A stretch of 64,000 nucleotides of DNA from Melitaea cinxia (GCF_905220565.1 NC_059405.1:12602081-12666080), one strand, 5' to 3'. Positions 1 to 11,885 are shown, counted from the first letter of the stretch. A program made the numbers and translations. The notes: a model not told the origin generated them from the sequence alone.

Positions 1-1162
1 AACATCACTTTTAAAGCTGATGTCTCCCGTTTTAGTTTAAGTAATTTGAAGTAAAAAAATGGGTAAACGAGATTTCTCATCACCGTAGGTACATTTAATA
101 CTACATAATTATGTTTTAAGATCAAATCATTAGTATTCTATGAACACGATTTTCCAACAAGTAAAGAATCCGTAGGCGAAAAGTTGCACCGATAACCAGC
201 TGATGGGCCGCCCACTAACCAGGTGGACTCAGAGGGCGCAGGACCGAACGGAGAGGCGAACATAAGGGGAGGCCTATGTCTAGCAGTAGACTACTAAAAG
301 GCTGATAGATGAAGTAGAGCTTTCTCGCAAGTTTGGTTAAGTTAAGGACTGTGAAGTCTTAATGAAAGAAAAATCTTATAAAAATAAATTTATATTTATA
401 TTTTTCTTATAAATAAAACTCGTCTAAAACATTACTATTGTGAATATTCTTTTTAACACTTAATTTATTAAAAGATTTCACATTTATATTTACCTAAATG
501 TTAACTGTCACTCAATTTATTATTAGATAAATTCGTAAATTAAAACTATAAGTAAGAACTATATATTCAACCCGTAAAAAATACTTTCTAAGAAACTGTC
601 ATCTGATTTGTAAATATTTAACTGTACATAAAGCGATTAAATAGAATTAAATGTATATTTTCATAGTGAATGTTAAATGGAACCAAATAACTAGTTGGCT
701 TAAAATATGTTTATAAAAATAATAATATAAACGAATGTCATGTTAGTTGTTAAAATTATATTTTCAAACAAATAATCCTAAAATATTTACTATAAATGTC
801 ATTCAACGTTTCATTTGGTGATAACCATTTATATTATTCTATTGCAATTGTACTTACTTTTCTGTATACTTTGTCCTGATAACATTAAATTATGGATCGA
901 GCTTACATAGATAAGATATTTGTCTTCCTGAAGTTTACTTTTTGTTAAAATAGAATTGAGCCCTTTAATCTAAACCTGTCGCTTTTAATTATCCGAATAC
1001 AATAATTAGTACTTGATTATCTTCATCATAACCATTATTTATCATTATTCTTTTATTTAAACGTAATGACCAAACTTAGTACATAACTTAAAAAGTTTTG
1101 TCAAGTGTATACAACACGATTGTGGTGATTTCTTATCAAAGTAAACAAAATTTCAAAAAATA
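1..1162. other. AT-rich intergenic DNA, no gene seen
   Basis: No reading frame here has coding character. The only recognisable piece is a decayed retroposon tail at about 185-310: it has the 'ggaggcctatgtctagcagtagac' type of wording (a mutated form of the lepidopteran 'ggcctatgtccagcagtggac' tail) followed by 'aggctgatagatgaag'. The rest is unassigned. Confidence 0.6.
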
Positions 1163-1388
1163 AGGCCTGATCCACATTAAAGGGCTGATTTCAGGTTCGT
1201 TCTCGGTCCGATCTCGATTTTGTAAAATATTGTTAAACGAGAAACAATGAGTGTGTTCACGCTATCAATAACAATCAAGTTCCGATCAAATCACACTTGA
1301 GCAACGATTCGTCTACTGTTTCTTGTTTATCGAATCGAGATCGGACCGAAAACGAACTGAGATCAACACTATCATGTGGATCGGGCCT
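1163..1388. mobile_element. Short inverted-repeat element (MITE-like), about 226 bp
   Basis: The ends are long imperfect inverted repeats of about 58 bp. The left end begins AGGCCTGATCCACAT and includes TCGGTCCGATCTCGATT; the reverse complement of the right end begins AGGCCCGATCCACAT and contains the same inner block. The roughly 110-bp core is non-coding. I could not define a target-site duplication, so the superfamily is left open. The structure (TIRs, small size, no ORF) fits a non-autonomous DNA transposon. Confidence 0.7.
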
Positions 1389-2385
1389 AGTTTCCCATGG
1401 ATTCTAACTTCTGAGAATAGTAACAAAACTTCATAAGAGATAAAACTTACCTGTTTGCTATAAGTTAATACCAACCATATTCTTGTTTGTGCCAAAATTT
1501 AAATTAAAAGTGTGTATGGATTTTAAATTGTAACATAAAGCCTAATAAATGACAGATAAATTAACAGTAATAATTATTATTATCCAAACACCTGATTATA
1601 AAAGAAATAATAAAGTTTAAGATTGTTTTGCAATCAATATAATATTATCATAGATACTTAATTTCTTGTTACGTTTACTTATCACATTGAATAGATGACA
1701 TTGTGTGGGTGATTTCAATCTTTAACTGGCATTTTGGCCTACTAGACCTAAATATAATTATAAATTGATGTTAAATTGAAGAGTCCATGTACTAGAATAA
1801 AATGAGCAGGTACTTCGTGTTAGTTTATTTAGTAGTCGTAATTGCTGTTACCTTTGCATGGATCATTGTAGTTAGGCAGCGTAAACAAAGCACTAATCAT
1901 GCTACACGATTTACATATCAATAAACTTTCAACTTTAAAAATTTTTGTGGTATTTTGCATTAAAAATTTTACGTATGTAATACTGCTTTGTCGTAAAATG
2001 TTATTAAAGAAATAGATAGTTTTGTATTTCAATGACTACACTCGTAATAATCCCATTTGAATTTATTAAACCAACGACGTGAATTAAATATGCTTAAAAA
2101 AATGATTTTCATACGGAAGCATTTTATCGCTGCCAGCGTTTATTCAGACATCGTAATCAGTATCCATGAGTATTAAGTACCGTCGTATTAAGTGGAAATG
2201 AATGAATACTTTGTTAGAAGATATTGTAATTAGATATGTATTTGAATAATAAATTGTTTATTTACAAATTGTATGTGTATTTTTTAGAAAAATAAATAAA
2301 TTCAAATAAATTTGTCTTTATTTTCCTTCCTGGCTAAAATATAAATGTTTTTTATAATTAATTTTAATCTGCTCTTTGTGTTTTT
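1389..2385. other. Intergenic DNA, no gene seen
   Basis: AT-rich sequence with no coding signal or recognised repeat, ending where a dispersed inverted-repeat element begins at 2386. Confidence 0.5.
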
Positions 2386-2953
2386 AACCGACTTCCAAAA
2401 AAGGAGGAGGTTCTCAATTCGACTGTATTTTTTTTATGTATGTTACATCAGAACTTTTGACCGGGTGGACCGATTTCGACAATTTTTTTTTAAACGAAAG
2501 TTGGTGTGTGTCATTTGGTCCCATTTAAATTTATTTGAGATCTAACAACTAATTCTCGATTTATATCTAATAATGCGTTTTTACTTGACGCTTTTTTCGT
2601 CGCCCTACGTTGTATTATACCACATAACTTTTTTCTGGATGTACCTATTTAAATAATTCTTTTTTTGTTCGAAAGGAGATATCCCTTCCTTTACCATGAT
2701 AAGGAAACCAGGATTCGATGATGGTATCCCAGAGAAATCGAGGGAAACTCGAAAATCCGCATAACTTTTTACTGGGTGTACCGATTTTGATAATTTTTAA
2801 TTTAATCAAAAGCTGATGTTTATCATGTGGTCACATTTAAATTTTATCGAGATCTGATAACTACTTTTTAAGTAATCTTTGATAACGCGTAGTTACTTGA
2901 CTATTTTTCGTCGATCTACGTTGTATTACTTGTCGATATAATTGAAGTCGGTT
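2386..2953 (+). repeat. Dispersed element bounded by AACCGACTTC / GAAGTCGGTT
   Basis: The element starts AACCGACTTCCAAAAAAGG and ends GAAGTCGGTT, giving 10-bp terminal inverted repeats. A second, longer copy lies in the opposite orientation at 19693-20422, and a short 5' piece is at 9152-9205. Inside, a unit of about 200 bp is present more than once in diverged form; each unit contains 'accgattt', a 'gagatct' block, an 'aataatgcg' or 'gataacgcg' block, then 'acttgac...cgtcg...tacgttgtatta'. It has no ORF of interest. It is a common lepidopteran repeat type; its class (MITE or other) is not resolved here. Confidence 0.65.
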
Positions 2954-3451
2954 TTTTTTCGTTTGTCTGCAAACACAATTATATTTCTACTTTGTACATA
3001 CCTAAAGCCTCTCTGATTGATCTTCATAGATTTATATTCAACTCCTAATTTTTTTAGACGGAAAGAAAAACTAAACAAGCCAACTAAGTTTCTATAAATA
3101 AAACTAGGTACCATGGTTTTGTACAAAATATTATTTTCAAACAAATATGAAAAATATTGACAATTCAAAAATTAGACACTATAACTATACGAATTTTACA
3201 AAAAAAAAGGATATGCTAAAATTTTGAGCTAGTGCCTTTCGTTTATTTAAAAATATTAATATATCCAATAATAGGCACATATTATTGTTTCTTTTTCATC
3301 CACGATATTATACCTACTAGTCTATACACTATAATTATGTAACACAACTAACTTAGAATTTCTTTCTCGTTCGCAAACGTATAGAAAATGATATAAAATT
3401 TACCAAAATTTGTTCGCTAAAGTCCGTTACACCTACGTACAATAAGTACGT
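2954..3451. other. Intergenic DNA downstream of the H4-like pseudogene
   Basis: AT-rich with no coding signal. No histone-type 3' stem-loop was seen in the part immediately downstream of the H4-like frame. Confidence 0.4.
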
Positions 3452-3766
3452 TTAAGGGGTAAAATCCGAAAAAGTTGTTTCATTATAATAAGAAAATTCG
3501 CGTAAACAGAAAACAATACTTTTAAAGGCGTACACGACGTCCACAACGGTCACGGTCTTCCTCTTTTCATGCTCGGTGTGGGTGATGGCATCACGAATGA
3601 CGTTCTCGAGGAACAGTTTGAGCATGCCGCGGATCTCTCCGTATATCAGACCGGTGATAAGTTTCACTACTCCTCCTCTGTGCGCCAGACAACGGCTGGC
3701 GAGCTTCGAGATACCTTCGCGCATCTTTTTCCCAGACTCTTTTCCACCTTTACCGCAACCGGTCAT
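3452..3766 (-). pseudogene. Histone H4-like gene with deleted tail segment and altered C-terminus
   Basis: The 104-codon frame is clearly related to histone H4, the core nucleosome histone: it begins MTGCGKGGK, has AHRGGVVKLITGLIY and FLENVIRDAITHTEHEKRKT near residues 28-71, and DVVYAFK near 76-82. About ten residues of the N-terminal tail are missing, including the canonical Lys16-Lys20 block, so 'GI-K' follows directly after a short basic stretch. The normal end (RQGRTLYGFGG) is replaced by unrelated residues after Lys82. A weak YGFG-like remnant in another frame suggests a 1-nt shift. Many normally invariant residues are changed. The gene is single-exon as histone genes are, and upstream promoter-like sequence is retained, so this looks like a decayed gene copy, not a processed retrocopy. 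Expression as a divergent H4 cannot be excluded. Confidence 0.75.
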
Positions 3767-3905
3767 TTTCGATTACAACTACTAAAATTCAGCTCGAAAC
3801 GTCCACTGAGTCTTGAAGACGATCACAGCGTTTTGTGAGCGCCCCGTTGCGGGATATTTATCGACATCGCTCTCTCAGCGTCGGAGGGCGATAGTTGCCG
3901 TAGCT
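3767..3905 (-). promoter_or_regulatory. Probable promoter/leader of the H4-like gene
   Basis: The sequence directly upstream of the ATG at 3766 is GC-richer than its surroundings. On the minus strand it contains an AT-rich TATA-like block (GATAAATATCCC at about 3853-3864) some 90 bp before the ATG, then a leader. This compact layout is expected for a replication-dependent histone gene. The motif assignment is inference. Confidence 0.4.
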
Positions 3906-5179
3906 CGGGGTGTGCAATTAGTACATACGTAGGTGCAACGGAATATCTATACTATGCTAATGTTTGTTATTAAAAACCCATGTACCTCCTAGTCAATCCT
4001 AGGTATTAGTTGTTATTCTTAAAATTAACTTTAAAGATTTTTACAATGTGACATTATTTTCCGCACTTACATTCGTTTCATAATTACTTATAATTGCAGT
4101 TTTGTTTTTTCTTATCCTTTGTCTCATTTTCGGTATAAAAACTTGTTTTTTTTTTCAATATATCATATATTTTTGTTTTTTCTTATCCTTTGTCTCATTT
4201 TCGGTATAAAAACTTATTTTTTTTTAATATATCATATAGGTAATGTTAATGGTTAGGTTAATGTTAATTTAAAATCGCAAACATCTTGAGTCGCCTGTTT
4301 CCTCTAGAGCTCTTTAGAGATGTATCAGATAAAATCGGAACTTATCAGTTGTACCAGGTTGTACACTTGTGTAAAATCTAAAATACCGATTCTTGTAAAA
4401 TCGCGAAATGACAAAAACTATTTGGGGCTTTTCTAAAGTAAATTTAAAGTAATATTAGAAGTTTTAAAAGTAATACCTAGGACTTAACAATATATATATT
4501 GATATGGGTTTTTTACAACAGCATGAATACTTTCACAACTTCTTCTTCTGTTCTACTACTTCTGTTTTCCACACAAGTCATCGATAAAAATATATACGAA
4601 CTCAGTTGCGCAGTATTTGCTTATTTGTAAAAAATAATTGATTAAATTGTCACATCATCGCAAGCATTTTTCGTCCCGTTTGTTTGGTATTTTAAAAATG
4701 TTTTAATACATAAGTAACTATTTGTAGCACAAAAGTTAATCTATAATAACTTATGATAATTTTACCATATTGAATTATAAGAAAAATTAAGACATATTTG
4801 ATAATTATTAATTAATAAAATAGAGAGCTAATCAAACTTTATATTTGTACGGTGGTAATAATTATGGCAAAGATTTAATGTCTAATCTATTCAAAATAAT
4901 GGCTAAAATACATAATAGATATTCCAATTGATTAAGAATTTCATTAGTTTGAAATATATCAATACTTTATAAATACATCGTAAGACTAATAAAAGTAAAT
5001 TTAATACATAATGTAAAGTATAAAAAAAAATCTCTTCAACACAAATTAGTATATAATGAAAACTATTACTATAAAAGTAAATATCTATCTTAAAATATAA
5101 GAGATTTTTGTGAATATTGCTGATTCATTTCATCTTTTATATAAATCATGCATTCTCAAGCCTCAACAGACCAGAGACA
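3906..5179. other. Intergenic DNA with a tandem duplication at 4100-4240
   Basis: No gene is seen. At about 4100-4171 and 4172-4240 a unit of about 71 bp is repeated head to tail, with only a few differences (the unit includes CTTATCCTTTGTCTCATTTT and a poly-T stretch before 'aatatatcatata'). The rest is AT-rich and unassigned. Confidence 0.55.
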
Positions 5180-8130
5180 TTATAATATTTTTGGTATGAT
5201 AACTGATGGCACTCTCTTGCAATACCTTTGCCACGCGGACCCGTAACGCCGCCGACATCTATTATGGTCCCGCCATGCGCGATGTATGAACATAAATATT
5301 GTTATTAGAGCCGGAGCTGCGGCTACAATATTGCGAGTGAAGACACCTGGCAGAGCTAGTGCGACGTGAATCATAATATCTCCAGTGTAGTTCGGATGGC
5401 GCAATATACCCCACAAGTTGGACACCAGAAGTTTCTTTCCCAGAAAAGTTGGCATTGAATCTATGTCTGAAAAAAGAAAGTGGTTTTTACAATAAAAAAT
5501 CCCAAAATTAATTTATAGTGGAGCAGTGTGGCAGGACTATGCTTCAAACTTTTTCCTATGTAAGAGAAATGACCTCAGCCGAGCAGCATTTACAGGTTAT
5601 TTCAACTCTGTTAAATATAACAGTTGAAAATAATTTATCTGAAGACAAAATTAAATGATTAATTTCTTCTAGAAAGAGTAAATTGGCTGACATAAGATGA
5701 TTTTAGTCTACTGTTGTGCTATCGATTAAGTTCTTTCAAAATACATTAAATGAAAACTAAGTAGTCAATAATCAAATATATCAATAATTTTTTTTTACTT
5801 CTGTCTAATCGTAAAGGCTTTGGCATTTGATCTGAGCCAATTTGATTGTATTATCACTACATAGTATAAAACAAAGTCGTGTCCCACTGTCTCTCTCTAT
5901 GTATGCTTAGATCTTTAAAACTCCGCAATGGAGGTTGATACAATTTTTTTAATAGATAGTGATTTATATGCCTAATATAATAGAGAAACACTGATAATTT
6001 AAGAGGTTTCTAAAGTTTCTTTTGTTATAGATAGTATTGCACCCGTGCAAAGCCGGAGCGGGTCGCTACTTATATTAAAAATTAAGCAATTACAATATCA
6101 AAATTACTAAATCAACTGTGTTTTTAAAACTACTAGACTATATAATTATTCAAGAGTTTGTTAACTATACATATATATAAATGACTAAAAGGTCGAATTG
6201 AAGCCATTAATAGGAAAAATATTTATAAAACCAGTAAACAATAAATAATTATCTAGTTCTACTTACGTGTCAAGCTAGGCTGTAGTGGATTTTTCCTGAA
6301 TTCATATTTAATATTGTTACTGATAAGCATTATGGTTAACCCCAGCGAGTACAGAACAGAAGCGGCAATTAATATATTACTTGATAGTTTTAAATCTGTA
6401 TCTGCTACATATTTCGATATTGTGGTGAAATAATAAGGGTAAAGAGTACTCGATATAATTTGAAGGTACCCTAATCCCTCAGACTGCCAATAAAATGTTG
6501 ACACAATTTTTTTCTCTCCGATTATAAAGTACAGTGAATAGACAATTTGCATCATACTGTACACCAAAATAGTTGGTTTTAGTTGTATTTTGCTAATAAT
6601 CTCATCGAATTTGTTGAGGGCTAAGTTATCGATATCCGCCAGTTGGATAGAAAAGCCATTTTTGAAGATTAAAATTGCAAGAATTAGCTGAAATAATAAT
6701 TAAAAGCATTATTTTATATAAATAATAGTATTATTAATAAAAGATGTTAGAATAATTAAATATATTTCATAGTTAGGCTTAAGAACTATTAATTTCAACA
6801 TAGTTAAATATCATATATCACACAACTTTATACTTACAGTTGTTATATTTGAGACTCTTGCTAGCCATAGTTTAACTTTGACCTTCAATAAGTTGCAATG
6901 AATTTGTCGTCCCATAAACAAGTCATACAAAACATTTCCCGAAGTACCATATGGATTTAAATTATTGGCGCCAACTTTCAAACTTTTTACATGTAATACA
7001 ATTACTAGCATTAATGCTATCAAATAAGAAGTTATAGCCATTTTCAGATATGAGCTCAAGAGTAAATCAATGTTCAAAACTTTATAATAGTCCAGAGCAA
7101 ATAGTGTATTTAAAGTACAAAATGATGAAAAAAATGCATTGAAACAGTATTTCTTTCCCTGTTCATCAACATCTTTAGTTCCAAAAGTTGGTAATAATAT
7201 AAAAATAGCTTGCATAATAAAATTACTGATGACGAGAAGCAATATTTGAGCATTGATCCAATTTGATATTGATTTATACGCGGAAAGATCTCCAAGGGAT
7301 GTTAGCGAGCAAGATTTTGAGCATGATATTACGATATAAAATACCGTTAATGGTATTAACAAGTATAAAACTGCAGACCCTATCCTCCCACCAAACTCGT
7401 AGCGACTACTATTTTGAGATAAAACAACACTGCTTGGCATAGGAGTGGCAAGTTTTCTTGTCACAGACTGTGATTTCTCTCTTTGTAATAGCTCATCATG
7501 ATTTTCATCATCTGAAAAAGTATCGATAGACTTACTAATCGACTCGCTCACTGATTTACTTAGCGATTTACTGAAGCTTCGTCTTATATCTGGCACACTA
7601 TCAACGATGTCTTTCAACCTGGATGATCTACGTGGAATAAGATCGTCCATATTTCTTCTATTTCTTAGACCGTAAATATCAGTTACTGAATGTACATTTT
7701 CAAGCCCGTTAACTTTTTCGTCAAGTGTTGATGGTTCTACAAGTTGTATAGTTGATGGCATATCTTTGATAGAGTACTCATAACGTCTAGTTCTGGTGGA
7801 TCGAAAAGATTCTATTTTCGAAGATACATCTTCTAATCGGACTTCAGGTCCTTTTTTAATTGCAGGTCGTTTTGCAGGCGATTTTGGAACAGACGCTTCC
7901 TTTTCCTCAACAACTTCTTTCACAACTCTCGAAGGGGACTTACGAGCTGGGAATTTAGATGACGACTTTCGACTTGGTGACTTGCGGGAGGGTGATTTTT
8001 GAGCCGAACGACCAGTCGGCGAACTTTTACGGTTTCTGGCGGGAGAACGCGTCGGTGATACTCCTTTACGAGTGCGCGGAGGACTTGACTCAATAAGACT
8101 CTGTCTTATGCGTCCGCTTCTTGTAGACAT
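5180..8130 (-). CDS. LBR: Lamin B receptor (three exons)
   Basis: Inner nuclear membrane protein that tethers chromatin and lamin; the C-terminal half belongs to the ERG4/ERG24 sterol C14-reductase family. Exons on the minus strand are 8130-6838, 6687-6267 and 5466-5180; donors are GTAAGT and acceptors are CAG/TCAG. Phases 0 and 1 join in frame to 667 codons (666 residues). Residues 1 to about 240 form a hydrophilic tail with many SPS/SRKSP repeats and basic patches, as expected for the nucleoplasmic chromatin-binding domain. A hydrophobic multi-pass region starts near residue 250. The end carries the family signature NLWGILRHPNYTGD and, near the terminus, HRAWRDHNRCRRRYG...YCKRVP. I chose the ATG at 8130 because it opens the basic tail directly after a short AT-rich leader. 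Insect LBRs are thought to lack reductase activity, so a structural role is likeliest. Confidence 0.9.
5845..6075 (-). repeat. RTE/SINE-like repeat in LBR intron 2
   Basis: The intron contains 'catagtataaaacaaagtcg' at one end and 'gcaaagccggagcgggtcgct' at the other. The same pairing of ends marks the repeats at 33230-33800 and 50283-50843. This copy is shorter and more diverged. Confidence 0.6.
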
Positions 8131-8390
8131 TTTTGTTTACTAATTTAAAAACAATTCATTAAATAAGTTTCAATAACTAATTTTAAAATATCACATGACC
8201 ACACGCAAAGATTTCCACTTTCACCAAACAACCAATACCATTAAAAAGTTCTAAAAACAGTTACTAATATTTATGTAATGGTCCTTCCCAAAGCACACGC
8301 AATATATTTTATTGAATAAAAGTATTTTTAATATAAATAATTTGTAAATTACTATTTCATATACAACAAGCTTTACGTTTACAAATTACA
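8131..8390. promoter_or_regulatory. Head-to-head promoter interval between LBR and a small ORF
   Basis: Only 260 bp separate the LBR start (minus strand) from the ATG of the small plus-strand ORF at 8391. If the small ORF is real, the two genes share a bidirectional promoter. No clear TATA box was assigned. Confidence 0.4.
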
Positions 8391-8618
8391 ATGCCAAGCG
8401 TCAACGACGCTCGAATAATTTTGAAAAAAAAGTGCTGTGATTGGTTTAATGCATTTGGCGCTATCGCAACGGACACGGAAAAGTGTAACTTGCTATCTCT
8501 TTTAAGCACTATAGAGAAAAACGAAGACAGGCTATATATTAGATGTGGCAACTTTGTCATCGTAATTTTAAATAAAGATTCCGTCTTTCGAGCCTGCATT
8601 CACACTAAAACTAAATGA
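8391..8618 (+). CDS. Unknown 75-residue protein
   Basis: I do not recognise the family. The frame starts in a reasonable context (acaATGcc) and encodes a lysine- and cysteine-containing protein with an apparently compact alpha/beta fold: a helix-like N-terminus with KKKCCDWF, then an LYIRCGNFVIVIL beta-like stretch. There is no signal peptide or transmembrane segment. It lies divergently next to LBR, and an AATAAA is found about 90 bp downstream. Length, composition and position favour a real small gene, but a chance ORF remains possible; an unannotated intron to further exons is also possible. Confidence 0.4.
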   Translation: MPSVNDARIILKKKCCDWFNAFGAIATDTEKCNLLSLLSTIEKNEDRLYIRCGNFVIVILNKDSVFRACIHTKTK

Positions 8619-9474
8619 GTTATTTATGTATTTATAATTTATTTATATATTCAAGAATTGTATATTTGGAAACGTAGTACTTTTTAATACTTGAAGTAAA
8701 AACATTAATAAATCAAAAAAGTTAGTAAACTATCTGTTCTTAAAAACTAATTAATCTGAAAAACGAGTAGATTGAAAGATTGGATTAACATAAAATTGTC
8801 TTAAATCTCTGTAGATCTGATTCTAAAAATAATCAGAAAGAAGCATGTGAAACAAAGCTAGCTTTTTGCAAAAATGACCTAGTCGATTCTTGTGTTGTAA
8901 ATATATTATAGGTACTGATGTAGTATTAACGTTCATCTGTGCGTCATGCGTCTTTTTTATACACTACTTACAGCTACTTGCTCGGCAACTGCAATACTAT
9001 TATACTTAATACTACTTAGACGTAGACGTGGGTTATAACAGGAGAAACATGTTATATCAATACCTGTTATAAAATAACAGCCTGTTATTTAAGTTTATGC
9101 GGATAACGAATTTTGTTCTTATAAATTGTAAACTGAACAATTTCCTTCATCAACCGACTTCCAAAAAAGGAGGAGGTTTTCACTGGGTAGACCGATTTCG
9201 ATGATTCACTCACTTTTTTATTGAAAGACATTTTTATACCTAAATAGTTAAAAAATTTACACCTACACCTAAGTCCTAACAAATAATAAGAAAGCAAACT
9301 ATACAGTATTTTCAATCGAAATCTAAACTATATATACAATGAATATAAACACTAACTAAATATTACTAACTAACAACACTAACTAATTAGATAACTATTA
9401 AACTAATTTAAAAAACCAGAAATACAAGAAAAAGATAAAACGATCGTTACTCATAGTAGAGAATATATGTTTAA
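8619..9474. other. Intergenic DNA with a small repeat fragment
   Basis: No gene is seen. At 9152-9205 there is a 5' fragment of the AACCGACTTCCAAAAAAGG element also found at 2386 and 19693. Short inverted words built on 'taacag/ctgtta' occur at about 9038-9092. Confidence 0.5.
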
Positions 9475-10135
9475 TTGGAGCAGTGTGGTGGGTTAAGCTC
9501 TGATCCTTCTCCTACACGGGAAAAGAGATCTATGCCCAGCAGTGGGATAATACAGGTTGAAGCGTCAGCAAACAAGTGTTCGGCTCACTTGACGGTAAGC
9601 GATTACCGTAGTTTAGACACGCCTGCAACACCAAAAGCATCGCAAGTGCATTGCCGACCCTATCCCCAATCTCTCCCAGGAGCTCTGATCACCACGGGAA
9701 CGCAACACTGTTTACAAGCAGTATTATTTAGCTGTGATCTTCTGTAAAATCGAGGTACATCCTAACCAATTCTTTTATTATTTGAGATAAAACACGAGAC
9801 CACAAAGAAAATAATTTAGCATTTAGCATTCAAAAATCCGTGTTTAATAAGACAAGACTTAAAAATTAGCAATTTACAAACAAAAAAGTGTATCCATTTG
9901 ACGTGACTTCAAAAAAAGGAGAAAGGAGTAAGATGGAAAAAAGGAGTTTCTCATGTTGACTGTACTCCCATTTTTCATTTTGATCTGTCGAGTTCTTTTT
10001 GAGTTATGCCTAATAATGCGTATTTAATTACATATTATTTACGCTTCAGCCTGTAATATCTCTCTCTCTTTCCCCATGTAGGAGAAGGATCAGAGCTTAA
10101 TCCACCACGCTGCTCCAATGCGGTTGGGCAGATAC
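9475..10135. repeat. Lepidopteran retroposon tails, both orientations
   Basis: At 9475-9560 (plus) is a 'ggagcagtgtggtgggttaa ... cccagcagtggga' tail, followed to about 9690 by a 'cagcaaacaagtgttcggct' ... 'gcattgccgaccc' block. At 10045-10125 the same first tail occurs on the minus strand. These wordings recur at 5518-5600 (decayed), 16275-16330 and 22720-22790. The intervening 9760-10040 is unassigned. Confidence 0.65.
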
Positions 10136-10229
10136 ATATTATTTATTTGACTATATACCTACGCTTTTTTTCTCTTCTATAATAAATGTAGTTTTTTTTT
10201 TTTTTTTAATTTCCGAGCAAATATCTATA

Positions 10230-10690
10230 CATATAATAAAATGGTAGGAAAGTCAATACTATAGACTGAATATTTTTTTAAAAGAATACTTGGGGTGTGA
10301 TCCACAATCGATACCGAAGCCAAAAATATAGTTTTTAGAATTTTTGTCTGTTTGTCTGTATGTATGTCCGGGATAAACTCAAAAAATACCGCATGGATTT
10401 ACTTCAAATTTGACACAAATATTATTAAGAAGTCGGGTCAACATATAGGCTACATATTATCATGCTATCACCTACCGGGAACAAGCAGTGGACCTTTATT
10501 TCCTCAACGTATTCTGTTACAACGTGTAATCTAACGACGCATATTTGAATGTTGTTGTTATAATGTTAATAACCATGCTATATAAGCTAGCTTCACAATA
10601 TAAAAATCACGCAATTTATGTAACTAAGCCGATAACCATAATTAAATGAATATAAGTAGACAAGACAATTTTAAAGCAGCGCCATCTATG
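10230..10690. repeat. Dispersed repeat-derived sequence, unclassified
   Basis: The block includes 'ggggtgtgatccacaatcga' and 'gtctgtttgtctgtatgtat' followed by 'gggataaactcaaaaaatac', wording common in lepidopteran dispersed repeats. It ends near a GCGCCATCTA word at 10677. It contains no convincing coding sequence. Confidence 0.4.
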
Positions 10691-10699
10691 AGATTTTTC

Positions 10700-11470
10700 T
10701 GTAAATGCTGGACGTGCCGCTGGCCCTGTATGCGGAAGACAGCGCGTTCTTTGCATCGTCGTATCACCAGATCGTCGCCACCAACAGAATGCAGCGTTTG
10801 CTGGACTTACTACCAGGTGGCTTGACAAGTGGAGAATAGCCGTCAACGTTGGGAAGACGGCCGCTCTACTCACCGGCGACTCCAGGGCGCTGCGTCAGCT
10901 CAAGCTCTGAGGCCCGGACGTAGAGTGGAAGACCTCAGTTAGGTATCTGGGGTGCCACATCAACCGGACGCTGCGCATGGTTCCCACCGTAAATCGTGCG
11001 ATGAACCACGCAGCGGCGGCCCGGTCGAAACTCCACTCCGTCTGGACATCAAGACTGCTTCTCAGAACCAAGCTGATGGTCTACGGTGCCTACGTCCGCT
11101 CGCGCCTGACGTATGCGGCCCCGGCCTGATACGCTTTCTGCTCGGGGCACCAGGCCAGAAGATTGCAAGTCCAGCAGAACCGCTGCCTGCGCCTGATTGC
11201 AGGAGATCCGTGGTCAAGAATGACGTACTTCATCGAGACACCGGGACGCCCACCGTGGAGGAGTACGTCCGCAACATTGCGCGCGCCATGTTCGCCCGCG
11301 CGGACAGAGGTGCGTGCGTACACCTCCACGGGATTGCCCCACTACATGCGAGATCGCCGGAAGGGCGTCCTCTACCTCGCGAGCTCCTGCAACTACCGCC
11401 GAGCTGACCCAGCGCGGATAGCGGTGGCGACGATTTGGACGACGCGGGGGAGGACATCCCGTCGTATACC
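10700..11470 (+). pseudogene. 5'-truncated non-LTR retrotransposon ORF2, broken
   Basis: Across three frames the DNA encodes the end of a LINE reverse transcriptase. LALYAEDSAFF matches the catalytic F/YADD box, but with Glu in place of the first Asp. KWRIAVN, then VRYLGCHINRTL (the usual YLGV-ID-L block), then YVRSRLTYAAP and NRCLRLIAGDPW follow in order. At least two frameshifts and in-frame stops (for example after GVRYLG-upstream QLKL and after YAAPA) break it. The GC-rich composition differs from the surrounding AT-rich DNA. The 5' half (endonuclease and RT fingers) is missing. The family is probably Jockey- or R1-like; it is certainly inactive. Confidence 0.75.
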
Positions 11471-11885
11471 TAAACAAAGGAGACACCTACAAAATGGACC
11501 AACCGACGGTGTAGGTAGCGTCATAGATATAGTAAAAAAAAGCTTTTCGCGTCAAAAAGCGTCATAGATATAGTAAAAAAAACCTTTTTTTACTTGATCT
11601 ATGGGTAGCGTATAAAAATAAGGCAAAGACCCCAAGGGCAATGAGACCCTGGCCCAATAGGGCCAAAATGATGTGATCCCGGAGGCTAAGCCCCGGTGAA
11701 GATAGCCCAGGTAAAGAGGGCAACCTCGAGGTCTGTACCCAGACAGACCCTCGGGCCTGACAGGAAGACCCACACACACGGGTAAATGAATGTTATTTTA
11801 AAAGGTATAATCGTAGGTATTTTTTGTTTATATAATCGTTGGTGCCTTATAGCGTTCACGCAGACGACGTCACGGGCAGCAGCTA
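11471..11885 (+). repeat. LINE 3' tail and adjacent retroposon end
   Basis: After the broken ORF2 there are two copies of 'cgtcatagatatagtaaaaa' (about 11518 and 11560), a GC-rich 3' UTR-like block to about 11780, and at 11845-11890 the wording 'ttcacgcagacgacgtcacg' + 'ggcagcagctagtaa', a mutated version of the common lepidopteran RTE/SINE end. A minus-strand version of the 'tactatatctatga' tail occurs at 17555. Confidence 0.5.

Noticed and set aside
1313..1495. 60-codon minus-strand ORF
   Set aside because: Half of it lies in the terminal inverted repeat of the MITE-like element; no coding signal.
3569..3838. Plus-strand ORFs over the H4-like gene
   Set aside because: Antisense shadows of the histone-like frame.
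8357..8599. 80-codon minus-strand ORF overlapping the small unknown ORF
   Set aside because: Antisense to the better-placed plus-strand frame, with no recognisable features.
8391..8618. Possible SRP9 homologue
   Set aside because: Size is similar, but the residues do not follow the SRP9 pattern I know, so no function was assigned.
11214..11567. Several GC-rich overlapping ORFs
   Set aside because: All are alternate frames of the broken LINE ORF2.
11552..11779. 75-codon hydrophobic ORF
   Set aside because: Lies antisense in LINE 3' UTR sequence.
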